Assembly: GCA_023362775.1 (NCBI GenBank)
Contig: JALMGJ010000004.1
Coordinates: 78,668,798 to 78,732,797, forward strand
Origin: Charina bottae
Lineage: Eukaryota > Chordata > Lepidosauria > Squamata > Charinaidae
DNA: 64,000 nucleotides
Direction of reading: 5' to 3'
Shown: positions 35,385 through 48,800 of the stretch, in pieces
Numbering within the stretch: position 1 is the stretch's first letter
Layout of the letters: each line of letters opens with the position of its first letter
Notes under the pieces: generated by a model
Databases searched by the model: none
Told to the model about the DNA's origin: nothing
What the model saw: the letters and a program-made list of their open reading frames with translations, nothing else
Translations under genes and position numbers: made by a program

Positions 35385-38300
35385 CTGTAAAGACAAAAAT
35401 GCATGCATTTATCCTCCATCTTGCAAGTACTTTGTATTTCTGAGTAGTCTGCAAATAGTTTTTAGAATGTGGACAGTATTTTTACTCTGTTTTAACTGCT
35501 ATTATTAAGAAACAAGCAAAACACCTTATGAGACCCCTGACTGATGACTGATTCTAGCTATAGTTATAAAACTGCTTTCCTATGGCTGCAAGTCCACATG
35601 GGCACCCCTGGGATGAAGAGAATTATGCATTCTAAAGAACAATGATAATCATGAATAAGAACACATTTCTTATCACTTTCTAGTATCAGCTGGTCCACTG
35701 AAGCGGATGGATCATTCAATGAATCAGCTCATATGACAACCTAGCATGAAATACTTAACAGTAATACATGGTGTATCTCTAGGTCAGAGCTTTCCAAACT
35801 GTGTGTCGCGACACAAAAGTGTGTCGCCACACACAGCGTGGTGTCGCCACATCACCCGGAAGCGGCGGCGCGCGCACAGTGACAGCAGCAGCGGCGCGGG
35901 ATCAGTGCTTCCGCGTTTTAGCGGAGGCTGCCGCCGCTGCCGCAGTGCACGCACGCGCCGCTGCACGCCCCCGTGTTGCTGCCGTGCGCACACATGCGCA
36001 CGCCGCCACCGTCGCTGGTGTGTCGCCAGCGGCGGCACTTTGGAAAGCCCTGGTCTAGGTGTTACCATACATAGTTTGTATTTACTGTATACAAATGTAA
36101 ATAATACAATTTTATGACGAACACATTAAATTTGTTCTGTTTTATGGTCAACTTGATAGATTGTGCCTATCAATGGTAAAATGTGTCAATAATTACACTG
36201 CTTTCACCATAACAGCTCAATTTCTCTCCCCATTTCCCATACAGTAACTTTAAGGATACATTAAAATCACTCCTACATGAATAGAAATTCAAGATATTTT
36301 GCTCTGCATTTCAACTGATGTGTGCAAATCCAGGAAATGTAATTTATTCCGGCTAGTTATATATCATATCATTACTATATATCTAAAAAATTACATCTAG
36401 AAGTAACTTACGCTCCATTTCTTGTCCAAGATATGAACACCACCTGTTTCTCATATCTTCCACAGCAACAATATCCTTTTCCTCTGTTTCATCCACCAGC
36501 AACAGTGGCAGACAAGGGACAATAAGCTCATTCATAATTTCCAGGCCCTTATTTACCTGTTGATCATCTCCAGATTCAAATTGTGCAGCAGCACACTCAT
36601 TTAATTGCTTCATGCAACAACAACAACAACAAAAAACAGTAAGTATTCACACTACTTCCAGAGAGATCCAGTTTTTCAACTAGATTTTTTCCCCATGCAA
36701 AGTTAGAAGGTATAAAAACTTAATAAGCAGTAACCCCACTGTAACAAAGAATGCAGTGCATTTCAAATAACATGACTATATAGTACATGAGAAGTCTTCT
36801 GAAATGTATTGTCATAAAGAAGGGTGAATAAAACCAGGGATTATTAAACTTTGTGATGTCATGATCTCCTAAAATAATTTATGTAATCCCCATCCTCATG
36901 AATAAAACTGTTAGAACATGCTCTAACAGTTCTCCCTCTCTCCCATAGGACTTCTGGCTCTGCTGGCTTGTCTTAGACACAGTGGAAGCAGTGATCTATT
37001 GGAAACCAGCTCAAGACTATCAGGTACAGGAAAAGGCAGGAGGAACACTCAAATGACTCAGGTTAGTGGGGGGATTTAAACAATGGGCACTTGGGCTACC
37101 AAGCAGCCCTGAAATGTGTTCAGGTGGAACAACTGTCTTGCTATGTTTGGCCAATAGCAAAAAGACGGCAAATGTCATTCCACTGTTCCACCCAAACTAC
37201 ATTCTTATTCTTGATACAGATTGCTTCAATTTACTTTGGTCATTATCGATGACGATGATAACAAGCTGAAAACTCTGAAAATTTATTTAATCAAGGCATT
37301 TAGCTCAATTCTCTCATATTAATACTAAGGCTGGCATTAAATTTGATAAAATTATTGATAATGTTTTCTTAAACTGATTATGATTTTATTAAAAAAAATA
37401 ACATTCTACACTACTGGAAGCATGGCAATCTCAAATAAGAATTTTACTTACTAGCAAACATTCTCTTCTGTAATGGGATATCAGTTCTTCATCATGCCCT
37501 CTATACAAACCATTTGATGATAGTTCTTTGTTCTTGTGATATGCACATATAAGATATAACAAAGCTTCTTTAAAACTAGAAAACAAATTTAAAAAAATAT
37601 TTTCAAAAGCCATCAAAATCATTTTAATAACAATGTATACATCTGGTGTATACCACCAGATAATCAATATTTAGATTTGTATACAAAATATTGGAATTAA
37701 GTAATGATAAAGCATAAGCAAATCTTTATGTTGTAAGAGAAAAATACAGTGGGACCAGCTGTATGTATGTATGACTATTTATTTATTTATTTGTCAGTCA
37801 TATTCCTACTGTGCTGTAATCAAGATGACTCTTGGCAACTTACAGTATGACCACATCCAACCTCTACATAAAAACATAAAACAGGAAGAGCAACAAGAAA
37901 ACAATATGGCATCAGGTATAAATTTAAGAAAAGGCTCTCTGAAACAATTGAGATTTTAGTATTTTTCAGAAAACCTGCAAGGAGGATCCAGCCTGATCAC
38001 CACTGGGAGGCTGTTCAAGATACTGACGTTGCCACAGAAAAGCAGCACCTTCTAGCTTCAGTTCCCTGAATTTCCAAAATGTAAGGGGTTATAAGTAGTT
38101 TCTCCCTATCTGTTCTAAAAGGTTGGGCCAATATTGGTTGGAGCAGACATATAGGTATCCAGATTTTTATTTTTTTGCCATTCAATCATGTCCAAGTACT
38201 GTACTTAGTTCCTGCAAGGGCTTATAGGTTAATATCAGCACCTGAAATTGTACTTGAAAACCAACCAGTAACCAGTGTAGGGCCCACAGAAACATTATTA

Positions 38301-41300
38301 TACAGTGGTGCTTAAAAGCTTGTGAACCCTTTTGAATTTTCAATATTTCTGCGTAAGGATGACCTAAAATGTGTTTTATTTTTTATCATTTTACCATTTT
38401 CATGGATGAAAACTGAAGATTTGTCTGTACCCACAAGCTTCTCTATCCTTTTACATATTAATTTATCTCTTGATTTAGTTCTGTTCCAAATATAAAACAA
38501 TTTCTTTCACAACCATTTCATGTTTTGTTAAAAACAAATTATTTTTTTAATTTTTTGAATTAAAAAAAGTCCTCATATTTTAGGGAAACAAAAAAGAAGA
38601 AGAAGAAAAAGGTCACCCACCCGGCTTAGGCACGAAAGGAGTATAACTGATACACTGTGTCTACAATAGGAATCATCTACCATTAAGATAAGTTGTAGTA
38701 GAGAAAATAACCTGAGAATTTTGTACTATGCGATAAAGTTTATGGATTTAATACAGTATTTATGTTTTAACAGCAATCTTTTCTTTTTTCAGAGTAGAGT
38801 AAAGCTTCAAGTATATTTTAAAAAAATAGTTTGTGGATTCTCTTACTTCCTTTTTTGAAAAAGTTCCAATCCCACCATGAGATACATCGTCGTATCTCTG
38901 AAATTTTTGTACTCTTGGTGCCACCACTGCACAAAAATGATATAAAAACATAAACATAAATATTAAATTCACAATCGTTCTCCTTTCATAACACTTATTT
39001 AAAATAGATCTGCAAAAACTCTACAGCCATTCAATCAATAAGAAAATGTCTTGCAACCAATAGTATTTTAAGTACAACACACTTTACTGACTTGGATTTT
39101 CTTATATGTTTTCCTGTTTAACACATAAAGCTGACTGCAAGCAAGTTTATAATTAAACCCGGGTAGCTCTAGCCACTAGTTTTCCAAAAATGTCCAACAA
39201 CTGATTATAAAATAATTGTGGCTATATTGGGGAGTTTGCATTTTCTGCAGGATTTTAAAATACAACTTTTCTTTCCAATTTACTAAATAAGTTTCAAAAC
39301 AGAATCCTAACCTCATAATCTTCCATATTGACTTCATCTGGCTTTATCATTTGAATTTTGGCTTGAGCCACTTTCATTACATTACGGCACCTTGGGATGT
39401 AAAAGAAAATGCATTAATGAAGATATTAGCCATGCTTCAGAGCAACAAGCATGAGAGTAACATTCTTCCAGGCAAAGAATTGATAGCTTTGGTTTCAGAT
39501 AGCCCTGCTATTCCCTACATTTATTTTAAAATAAGGTCAAATTGATTTTGCACCACTTCAAGGCTTCAGATGGAAAACTGCATAAAGTTGGTGTTTATTG
39601 TTTATTTTTTGGGGTGGGGGTGGGGTTCAAGTCAGCTTGATTTCTGGCAGCTCTATGGACAAGTCCATGCAATTTTCTGGCAAAAAGTTTGGAAGTGGTT
39701 TACCATTGCCTTCTTCCTAGGGCTAAGAGGCAATGAATAGCCAAACTTACCCAATTGTTTTTTGTATGTATAGGACTAAAAGTTACAGTCTTCTAACTTC
39801 TAGCCCAATGCCTTTAACCACTACACCAAACTGTCTTTCTTAAGATAAATTAATGTCCCCTTTTTCTTGTAAAAACATGCATCATAGAAAAAGAAGTCAT
39901 ATTTTAACATTGATTTTTCATGTCTGTTACTGGCTGTTTAGACTTTTATTTGGCAACTTTGAATTAAGAATTACCATTTCTCCAGTAATGCTGACATTGT
40001 AACCTATACTAAAATATTGTCTGAAAGTGCTGCTCTAAAGTCAGCAATGTTTCAGATGAACATTTTTTTCCCTTCTATAGTGGGAATGAACTGTCCTTGT
40101 TTTCTTTCTTTAAAAAATGACACATACCTTTAAAATATACAACTGGGTATGAAATCCTAGGCTTAGACATGATAACCTGTTCGGCAGGTTTTATGCTACT
40201 GACAGAATAAATTTCTAAGGTCCTCCAAACCTTATAATTATGTACAAGAGATGCACAAACATTCAGGTTGTATCTGATTTTCACATTCTCCAAAATTGTT
40301 TGATTCTGTACCATTGTATTTTCTATACTATCAGTCTTAATTTTTATCCTTTGATTTCCTACTTCTTCCCCTACATGTTTGTAATTATTCATTTTTTATT
40401 AACTATCCCTCATTTTAGGAACTTTCATTCTACAGTATTTTTTTTTACTATAAACACAACTTAGAAAATATTTCAGTCTCTCTCTCTTACACACACACAC
40501 ACTCACACACACACGATCAAATAAACACCATACTCTTTCCTTTGCTTGATTTAGATAAGGTGGGATAACTCTAATTAAAAGTGCACCAGAAAACCTTGCC
40601 ACAGAACACTGTGAAAAACATTTGGGTCCCCATGGATGGAAGAAACGTAAGGGTCATGTTGAGAAAGAAGAATGTCATTCATAGTGGTGAATGATTCCCT
40701 ACTAAGAGGACCAAGGCAGTTATATGCAGTCCCAATAAGAAGCTGCAATATGTGTACAGTCTTCCAGGTGCCCATATGCAGGACATGATGGAGAGGTTAC
40801 CAAAACCCACTAACAACTATCTTTTTCTCTTAATCCATGTGGGAACTAATGGTACAGCCAGAAAAGTTGTAAGAAAATAATAGAAGTAGTCTCCAGAAAC
40901 TGTAGAAACTATGTCACAAAGGCCAAAACTCAGAATGAGCTGAGGCTTGAGAGAGATAAAAAAAACTACCAAAGGGTTCTTTTGATAGATAAGAAACAAC
41001 AACAAAAGCCAAAGACAGTTTAAATCTATTACAATAAGAGAATGATTAACTGCTATTGGATGTATAGTCGAAGGCTTTCACAGCCAGAATCCGATGGTTG
41101 TTGTGGGTTTTCCGGGCTGTGTGGCCATGTTCTGGCTGTTTTGGTTCCTAATGTTTCACCAGCAGCTGTGTCTGGCATCTTCAGAGGACAGGAGCACAGC
41201 TAGAAGATTCTCTCTATGCCCAAGTGGAGGGTGTGTGTTCCTGCTGGTGTTTATAGCTGCTGAGAGGGTGTGTGTCTTCTGTGGGTCATTTACAAGAGAT

Positions 41301-44300
41301 TAGAAGAGGGTTTATTTTGGTGATTAGGGGGTATGGTGCTGTCATGTGTGGGATTAGCACGTCTATTGTGTGAGTTGTTTGTATATTTCTGTGGTTGAGT
41401 AGAGTTCATTGACCTTTTGCAAGCTGTGTTTTTCAGGACTGGCAGCCAGGTTTTGCTGATCTTTAAGCTTTCTTCTTTTTTATTGAAACTGTGTTGGTGT
41501 TTATGTATTTCAATGGCTTCCCTGTATAGTCTAACATAGTGGCTGTTGGTGTTGTCCAGTATTTCTGTGTTTTCAAATAAGATTTAGTGACCAGTTTGTT
41601 TGAGAGCATGTTCAGTTATTGCAGATTTTTCAGGTTGCTGTAGTCTGCAGTGTCTTTCATGTTCTTTTATCCTGGTGTGGATGCTGCGTTTTGTGGTCCC
41701 AATGTATACTTGTCCACAGCTGCAGGATATGCGATAAACTCCTGCAGCGGTGAGGGGGTCCCTTTTGCTGATTTTAACATTTGTTGTATTTTTCTGGTGG
41801 GTTTGAAGACTGTTTGGAGGTTATGTTTTTTCATTAGTTTTTCCATGCGGTCTGTGACTCCTTTAATGTAGGGCAGAAATATTTTGCTTGTGGGGGGTTG
41901 TTTTTCTTCAGTTGAGTGCTGTTTTTTCAGTTTGATAGCTCTCCTGATTTCATTCTTGGAGTAGCCATTCGCCTGTAGGGACCAATCCAAATGTAGGGAC
42001 TCTTTGAGAACTCCTGGAGATGGGTGTGGTCCAAGAAGACTGGAGAAGAGCAAATATCAGCTCCATCTTCAAAAAAGGGAGAAGGAAGAGGATACAGGAA
42101 ACTGCAGACCTGTCAACTTGATGCCTATTCTGGGTAAGGTCCTCAAACAAATTATTAAACAGTATATTTGTGAACATTTGGATAGGAATGCTACAATTAA
42201 TGAGAGCCAGATGAAATTGTCCTGAACAAACCATGCCAGACTAGTATTACCTCTTTCTGTGATAGCTATTAGATTTATTATCAAAGGAATGCCACAGATA
42301 TTGTGTACCTAGATCTCAACAAAACCTTCAGTGGAATGCCTCATGATATTCTTAATATAATGGTAGAATTTGTAGATAAATAATACTGCTGTTAGATGGA
42401 CAACTTAGTTGGCTGAATGACCAGAGTTCTTCTTAATGGCTCTGCTTCAGCTTGAAGGGAAATGTTACAGGACTCTGTGATGGCATCTGTGCTGTTCAAC
42501 ATTTTTATCAATTGCTTGGATGAGAGAGTTGAGGGAATAAATAAAATCTGCAGATTTTATTTTTATTATCCACTTTTTATTACCCACCCCTGCTGGGAGG
42601 GGTGGCTAATATTTAGATGAAAGAGAAATGAATAGTATGGAATTTAACAGAGAAAATATAAAGTTCTGCACCTTGGCAGAAGAAATATAAGTTACAACTA
42701 TAGGATGGGGAGACCTGGCTTGGCAGTGACACAGGTGAAAGGGATTTGGGTATCCTTGATGACCACAAGTGACATACCAGCCAGCAGTGTGATATAGCTG
42801 CTAAAAAGGCAAATGCTATCTTGTGCATTAATAGGAGCATAAACTCCAGAATACAGAAAGTAATTGTTCCACTGAACTCTGCCCTGGTCAGACCCACCTG
42901 GAATAATGTCTACAGGTGTGGGTGGTACAGTGACAAACTGGAACGAGATTGGAGGAGGACTATCAAGATGGTGAGAAGTTTGGAAATCAAGCCCCATGAA
43001 GAACGGTTAAAGGATCCTAATATGTTTAACTTAAGATGACTGAAGGGAGATATGGTAACAATCTTCAAATAACAGAAGGTTGTCACATAGGACAGGGAGT
43101 GAACTTATCCCCTATTGCCCCAGAGGGCAGGACCAGAACCAGTGAGTTCAAACTACTAGAAAGTAGGCTTATGCTAGACTTAAGAAAGGATTTCCTAACA
43201 ACACAACAGGAGTGGTATGATTAAACTACTAAGATTTGTAAATTTAGTACTGTTGCCTCTACCATTATCAGACAAACAAGAGACTGGTGGCAATGTAAAC
43301 TGAACAAGAAACAAGAACTAAATAGGTGCCTCCCTTATTCCCTTACTCTCTGTGGCCTCTATCTCTTGCCAGGAAGGTTCCCTATTACTATTTTATCCAA
43401 GAAAAAGCGAGACACAAAGAAAGTGGGTCATTACCTATATGCAAATTTGGTAATGGAATACTGTCTGGATCACTATGGATTAGAAAAAAATAACTACTTT
43501 TATAGAATGTTCTTTATTAAAAAAATCTGAATCATTTACACCAATGACATTTAAATATAGTTCTATTCTCCTTAAGAATCTTTGTTTAAAGTGTTTTGAT
43601 GCAAAGCTGCTTACATAATTACCTTTCGTCAAAACTCAAATTGTGATCTGCAAACTGCTCCAACAACGTTCGCTCAATTATTTTCTTTGGGGCCTGATTC
43701 TGGATAAAGTATACAATTGCATGATGCAAACGGTAATCACGTTCAGGTGGTGTGTCTTCTTGGGCCAGTTTGAGTAATCTTGCATATTCAAATTTTATTG
43801 CCTAAATACAAAATAATGAACTTATTAGATATTATTGAATTGTCCACTTTCAAAAGATCTTGCCACATTAAAAGATATGGGCCCTATGGAGATTAAAATT
43901 ATATATAAAGGTCACAAATAACAAAAAGAGGTTCAATTGTGTGATTGTAGATCCTTTAAAGTACAGCTTGATATTTAGCATTTTTTTAGAAATAATTTTT
44001 GGGTTGCAAATTGTGTTACAGACTGTTTTTGTGCTGATCTATAACAAAAATCTCTGTTTCCCAATTTTTTATTTCTAAGAAAAATGGAAAATATTTTTTA
44101 AATAGGAAAGCACAGTATCAGACCAATGTTTTGTACTGTATTGCACAGTCTTAACCATTAAGAGTCACTTCTGGTGAGATGGGCGACTATATAAATTTGA
44201 TAAATAAATAAAAAACAAATTTATTTCTACATTAGCACTGGACTGCATCCCAACAGTGTTTAATAAATACGCATCTGCTAGAGTACAACTAATAATTGAC

Positions 44301-45763
44301 ATCAAATACAATCTTTATACAGAAAGCATACAAAAGAACTGAAGTATTTTTAAAATAAATAAAAATGTTCTTTAAAAATAAACAGAATTCAAAAGAATGT
44401 ACTACCATTGTTTCTTATACAGATCTAAAGCTATATAGAAAGCTAATACAGTTAAAAAAATACTATGCACATACATAAAAGAAAAACAAAGAACATATCA
44501 TTGAATCAATGCAACTTTTGAAATATGCATGTAGAATCTTATTTGTTTTTTTTAGGAATGTAGGTCAATTTTAGAACATATATATTTAGAATGTCAATAC
44601 TGTGATAATTTCTAAGCAGGGTGCTATCTTTTAACTTAAAAATTGAAGAATACAGGAAGAACAAGCGTGTTTTGGATTTATATCGTGGGCTATGAGCAAG
44701 TCTCTGGCTATGCTATGCATATAATCCCTTCAATCATCCCTTTGTGCAGCTATGCAAATAGCAAGGAAGATCTTAATTATCTAGGTTTCACATTAAAACT
44801 GAACCAGGAAACAACTGTTAAGAGCTTTAGAACTAGACAAGATATAAAGTATCCATTTAATATATTTTGGGTTAAATATGACCCAGATTTTAGTAAAAGT
44901 ATACATGTAGGTAATAATGTAAAATGGAAGTGTGAGAGGAAAAGCTGTGAAATGCTTAAATTCATCATTATATCATATAGCATCTTCTATAACGGAGCAG
45001 AAATATGCAGAAAAAAACATTTATTGCACTAGATTCTTAGTTTATAATAGGAATAAATCCATATCCCACCCCTCTCCCCCAAAACCAGCCTCCATTATGA
45101 CTTTATTTAGAAATTTAGCTTTTTAGAAGTCATAGAAGTCTAAAGGATTAGGAATCTTTCCTTTTATTAATTTCTTTAGCTATCTCCAATACAAATTTAT
45201 TTAGTTTCCATTATCACAAAAAGAATATAAATTCTACCATGTTATAAGACTGTTGAATTAGTTGAAGGTATATTAACAAGAAATTTTACACTTAAAAATA
45301 GTGTAAAATGTGTCAAATTAAAAATGTTTTAAATAACATTGAAATAACAATATTCATCTTGAGATAGGATAAGAAATTAAGTATAAACATGTGGATTGAT
45401 TTTAAGATTGTATGATTTTATTTTTTTAGTAAGGATTTAAGAAATTAAGAATAAGTATGTAGATTGATCTTAAGGCTGTATGATTCTATTTTTCTGTAAT
45501 GATTTAAAGTTTTTTGTAATGATTTAAAGCTTGCTTTTTAAAGCTTAATAGGGTAAGATAGTATTAAGTATAAGAGTAAATAATTTAAATGTTTTTAAAA
45601 TGTTTTTATAATCTGATTGTTAATTAAAGTTTGTTCTTTAAGGTTTAATAGGGTTAAGGTTGTAATATTAAGCACAGAAGTAGATAATTTAAATGTTTTT
45701 TTTAAATGTTTATATAAGTTGATTGTTAACATAGTGGCCAGAAACGAGGTTTATATATGTGTT

Positions 45764-45817
<54 letters not shown>

Positions 45818-48800
45818 CAATTGTTTTTATTGATTTAAAAAATGTCTATGGGATGATTTATAGAAACAATGTGATTTTGGTTAAATTTAGAGTAAGGGAT
45901 TAATTATGGAAATTGCTATATATTCTTGTTGAAAGTCGGAAGTCACTTCTTATGTAATCTTTCAAAATTCTTTTTCTTGTATTTTTCACTTTTTCTCTTT
46001 TTGTAGTTTTTTATTTTTCTGTCATTTCAGCTCATTCCGTCACGCGGGGCTAGGGATTCAAACCTCCAAACTTGTGATCTTCCGATTGACAAGCCTGGCG
46101 TCTTACCCGCTGAGCCACCACGCCCCCTAATGCACTGATATGGTATATAATTTCATGCAATTTTCTGTACATGGGTTACTGGACAACCACCAAGCCTCTC
46201 TTCCTCATTTAGAAAATGCATATGCAACCTACTTTCTTAATGGCTTGGAGGGCTTTAAAATAATCTTAAAATAATCATATTAAAAACATATATTCCTGTT
46301 ACCTAAACCATTATCATCAGTCCGTAATATCTGAATCTGGGCACCAATTTTTAAGCAGTATCATTTGTTCCACTTATAATCATTATTGAAATCTGTACTG
46401 AACTTTTCAGTTTTACTAATCTCAATGGAAAGTAAAAATTGCATTTATAGTTATAAAAATACGACCAAGTTTGGATGATCAAATTTCAACAAAACACATT
46501 TAAATGTGAACCAACTAAAAGTTCAAAGAACAAATTAAAGTACAAAAACAGAAAAGGAAAAGTTGAAAGTATTGGTTGTACCTGAAAGAACCCTGCTTCT
46601 GGCCCACACCTGTCATATATATGCGTGGCTTTACCTATAGCCATTATAATACCTTGCATGTTCGGGGTCAGCATAGCCTGTCATAGGAGATTCATATATA
46701 TATTGTATATATATATATTGAGCAATTAAAAATATAAATTCAAGTCAGTATGTACCTTCACATACTCATGTCATATAGCAACTGCATGCACAAACTGCAC
46801 TGGCAAACATTTAAAGTTTTCTTCGCTGGTTTCAAAATTGCAGGTTCTATCACCTTAATTATTTAATCTAAATTTATGTCTGAATTAACCTCAGGCATTT
46901 AAAAAGGTGTTTTAACACTTCACCCGCATGCAAATTGGCTTCTAAAGGTAAATAAAATGGGACTGCCATTTTACTAGACATCAGGGAGCAATGAAGCATA
47001 GCACTGCATTCAGAACTGTGAACAGTTTTCGTTACAACTGGACATTTAAATATATATATTTTAAAAAATAAGGAACTACTAAATGCCTAAGATGTTCAAG
47101 TCTTCTCCAAAACTTCATAAAATAAGCTACAGAATGTAATGAGGGTTGTTATATACATATATTCTATGTGCATAATAAATCCAATTTTTTTCTCCCTTTG
47201 GTATATGAGGTTATTTGTTTTATTTATGCATTTCAGATGTGTAGCTGCCTCTCACCTTCTCCTCTCAAGGCTTCCAGTGAGGAAACTAACTTAGCATTCT
47301 ACAATACAAAGCATCACAGTAATTTCTGTTTAGGTCACATTTCTGGAATATTTTTATTTATTTGAAATATTTTTATTTATTTGTTGAATTTTCCCCTTTA
47401 TTCCAGGAGTTCAATGTGGCTTACCAGACTATCTCCCTTTATTGTATTGCCACATGCACAACCCTCCAAAGGAAGCTCAGCTAACTGAAAGTAACTGACC
47501 TAAAGGTGCCCATGGACTTTCCACAGCTGAGAGTGGACTTGAGTGTGAGTTATTCCACTTCTAGTCTTTAATCACTGCACTACACTGACTCTACATCACT
47601 CTACCAGTAACTATATAAGCTTCCGGGGGAGGACCTATGGCGGGTTAGATGTCCCTGCAAGTGTCTCCGCAAGCAGGGACAGCACCGCAGTGAAGATTGG
47701 TGGCCAGGCAGCAAGCTCTGGCCAATGATATTATCTCCGGAGAAGGAGAGATCAAAAGATTGCCCGCTTGTGCTCTGGTTAGCTGCTCCTCACGAGGAGA
47801 CCACAGGAATTGAGTTTCTTGCAGTCAATCGTGGGCTGAGCAGCTTGGGAGCCGAGGGATTACCATCACGCTCAAAAATGCTGTGCAGCCTTTATGGAAA
47901 ATTGACTTCCAAAAGCCTCACTTTCTTAAACACTTTAGGATATAATTAATTTACAACTTGAGATCTTCTGAACAGCAGGAAAGAATAAAGACACTCAGAG
48001 TCGACTTCTTTCTGAAATTAAGAAGAGGAAAAAAAACTATCTTAAAAGATTTTGACTTAAAAGCAAAAAGCTTAAGACGATTGTGATTTAAGAAAGTTTT
48101 AAACAGATAAAGGGGACAGAAATTTTAGAAAACTCTACCAGTAACTATATGGCAGTAATAGCTGGTGTATACAGAAACTCCAATATTTACTCTTTTTATC
48201 AGGACTGACTATTAAGTGCACAAAATTGTGGGCAAACTTTTTTGTGGAGTAACATATTACTTGATGAAGAGATCACTTTTTTGGCATATTCTATTGTGAG
48301 TGGTATATAACTTGGGCACATGGGACTGGCCCTTCTTGTATACAATAATGAAGTACGATTCTTAAAGCTTAGGCTGAACTCTTGATTTCACTTTGGTGTC
48401 AAAAGTGGCTATGCACTTTTGAGCTTTAATGACTAAACCTTTATCTTTGCATGAGCTATGTTTAACTGTCTAGTCTTCCTTAGTTCTTTGTTGTTTTTAT
48501 TCTTTCTTTCTCAAAAAATTGTAGGTGTGAAATGTTTAAATAATAATAATAATACCCAACTGTGAATTTGTGATTTGTATATTTAAACGTTATTAGCAGG
48601 TTTATAGTATCACAAACACAATGTGCAAATTCTAAATTTATATATATGGATGATCTAAGTTTAATTTTATACCATGCAAATAAATGTGCCATTAGAAAAA
48701 AAGCAGCAGCAGTTTCTGATTTGGTCAATTTCAATAAACCAACACAAGTTTGTTAAAAAGCAAAAGCTAGTTAAGTTCTATCATGTGCAAGCATGCCAAA

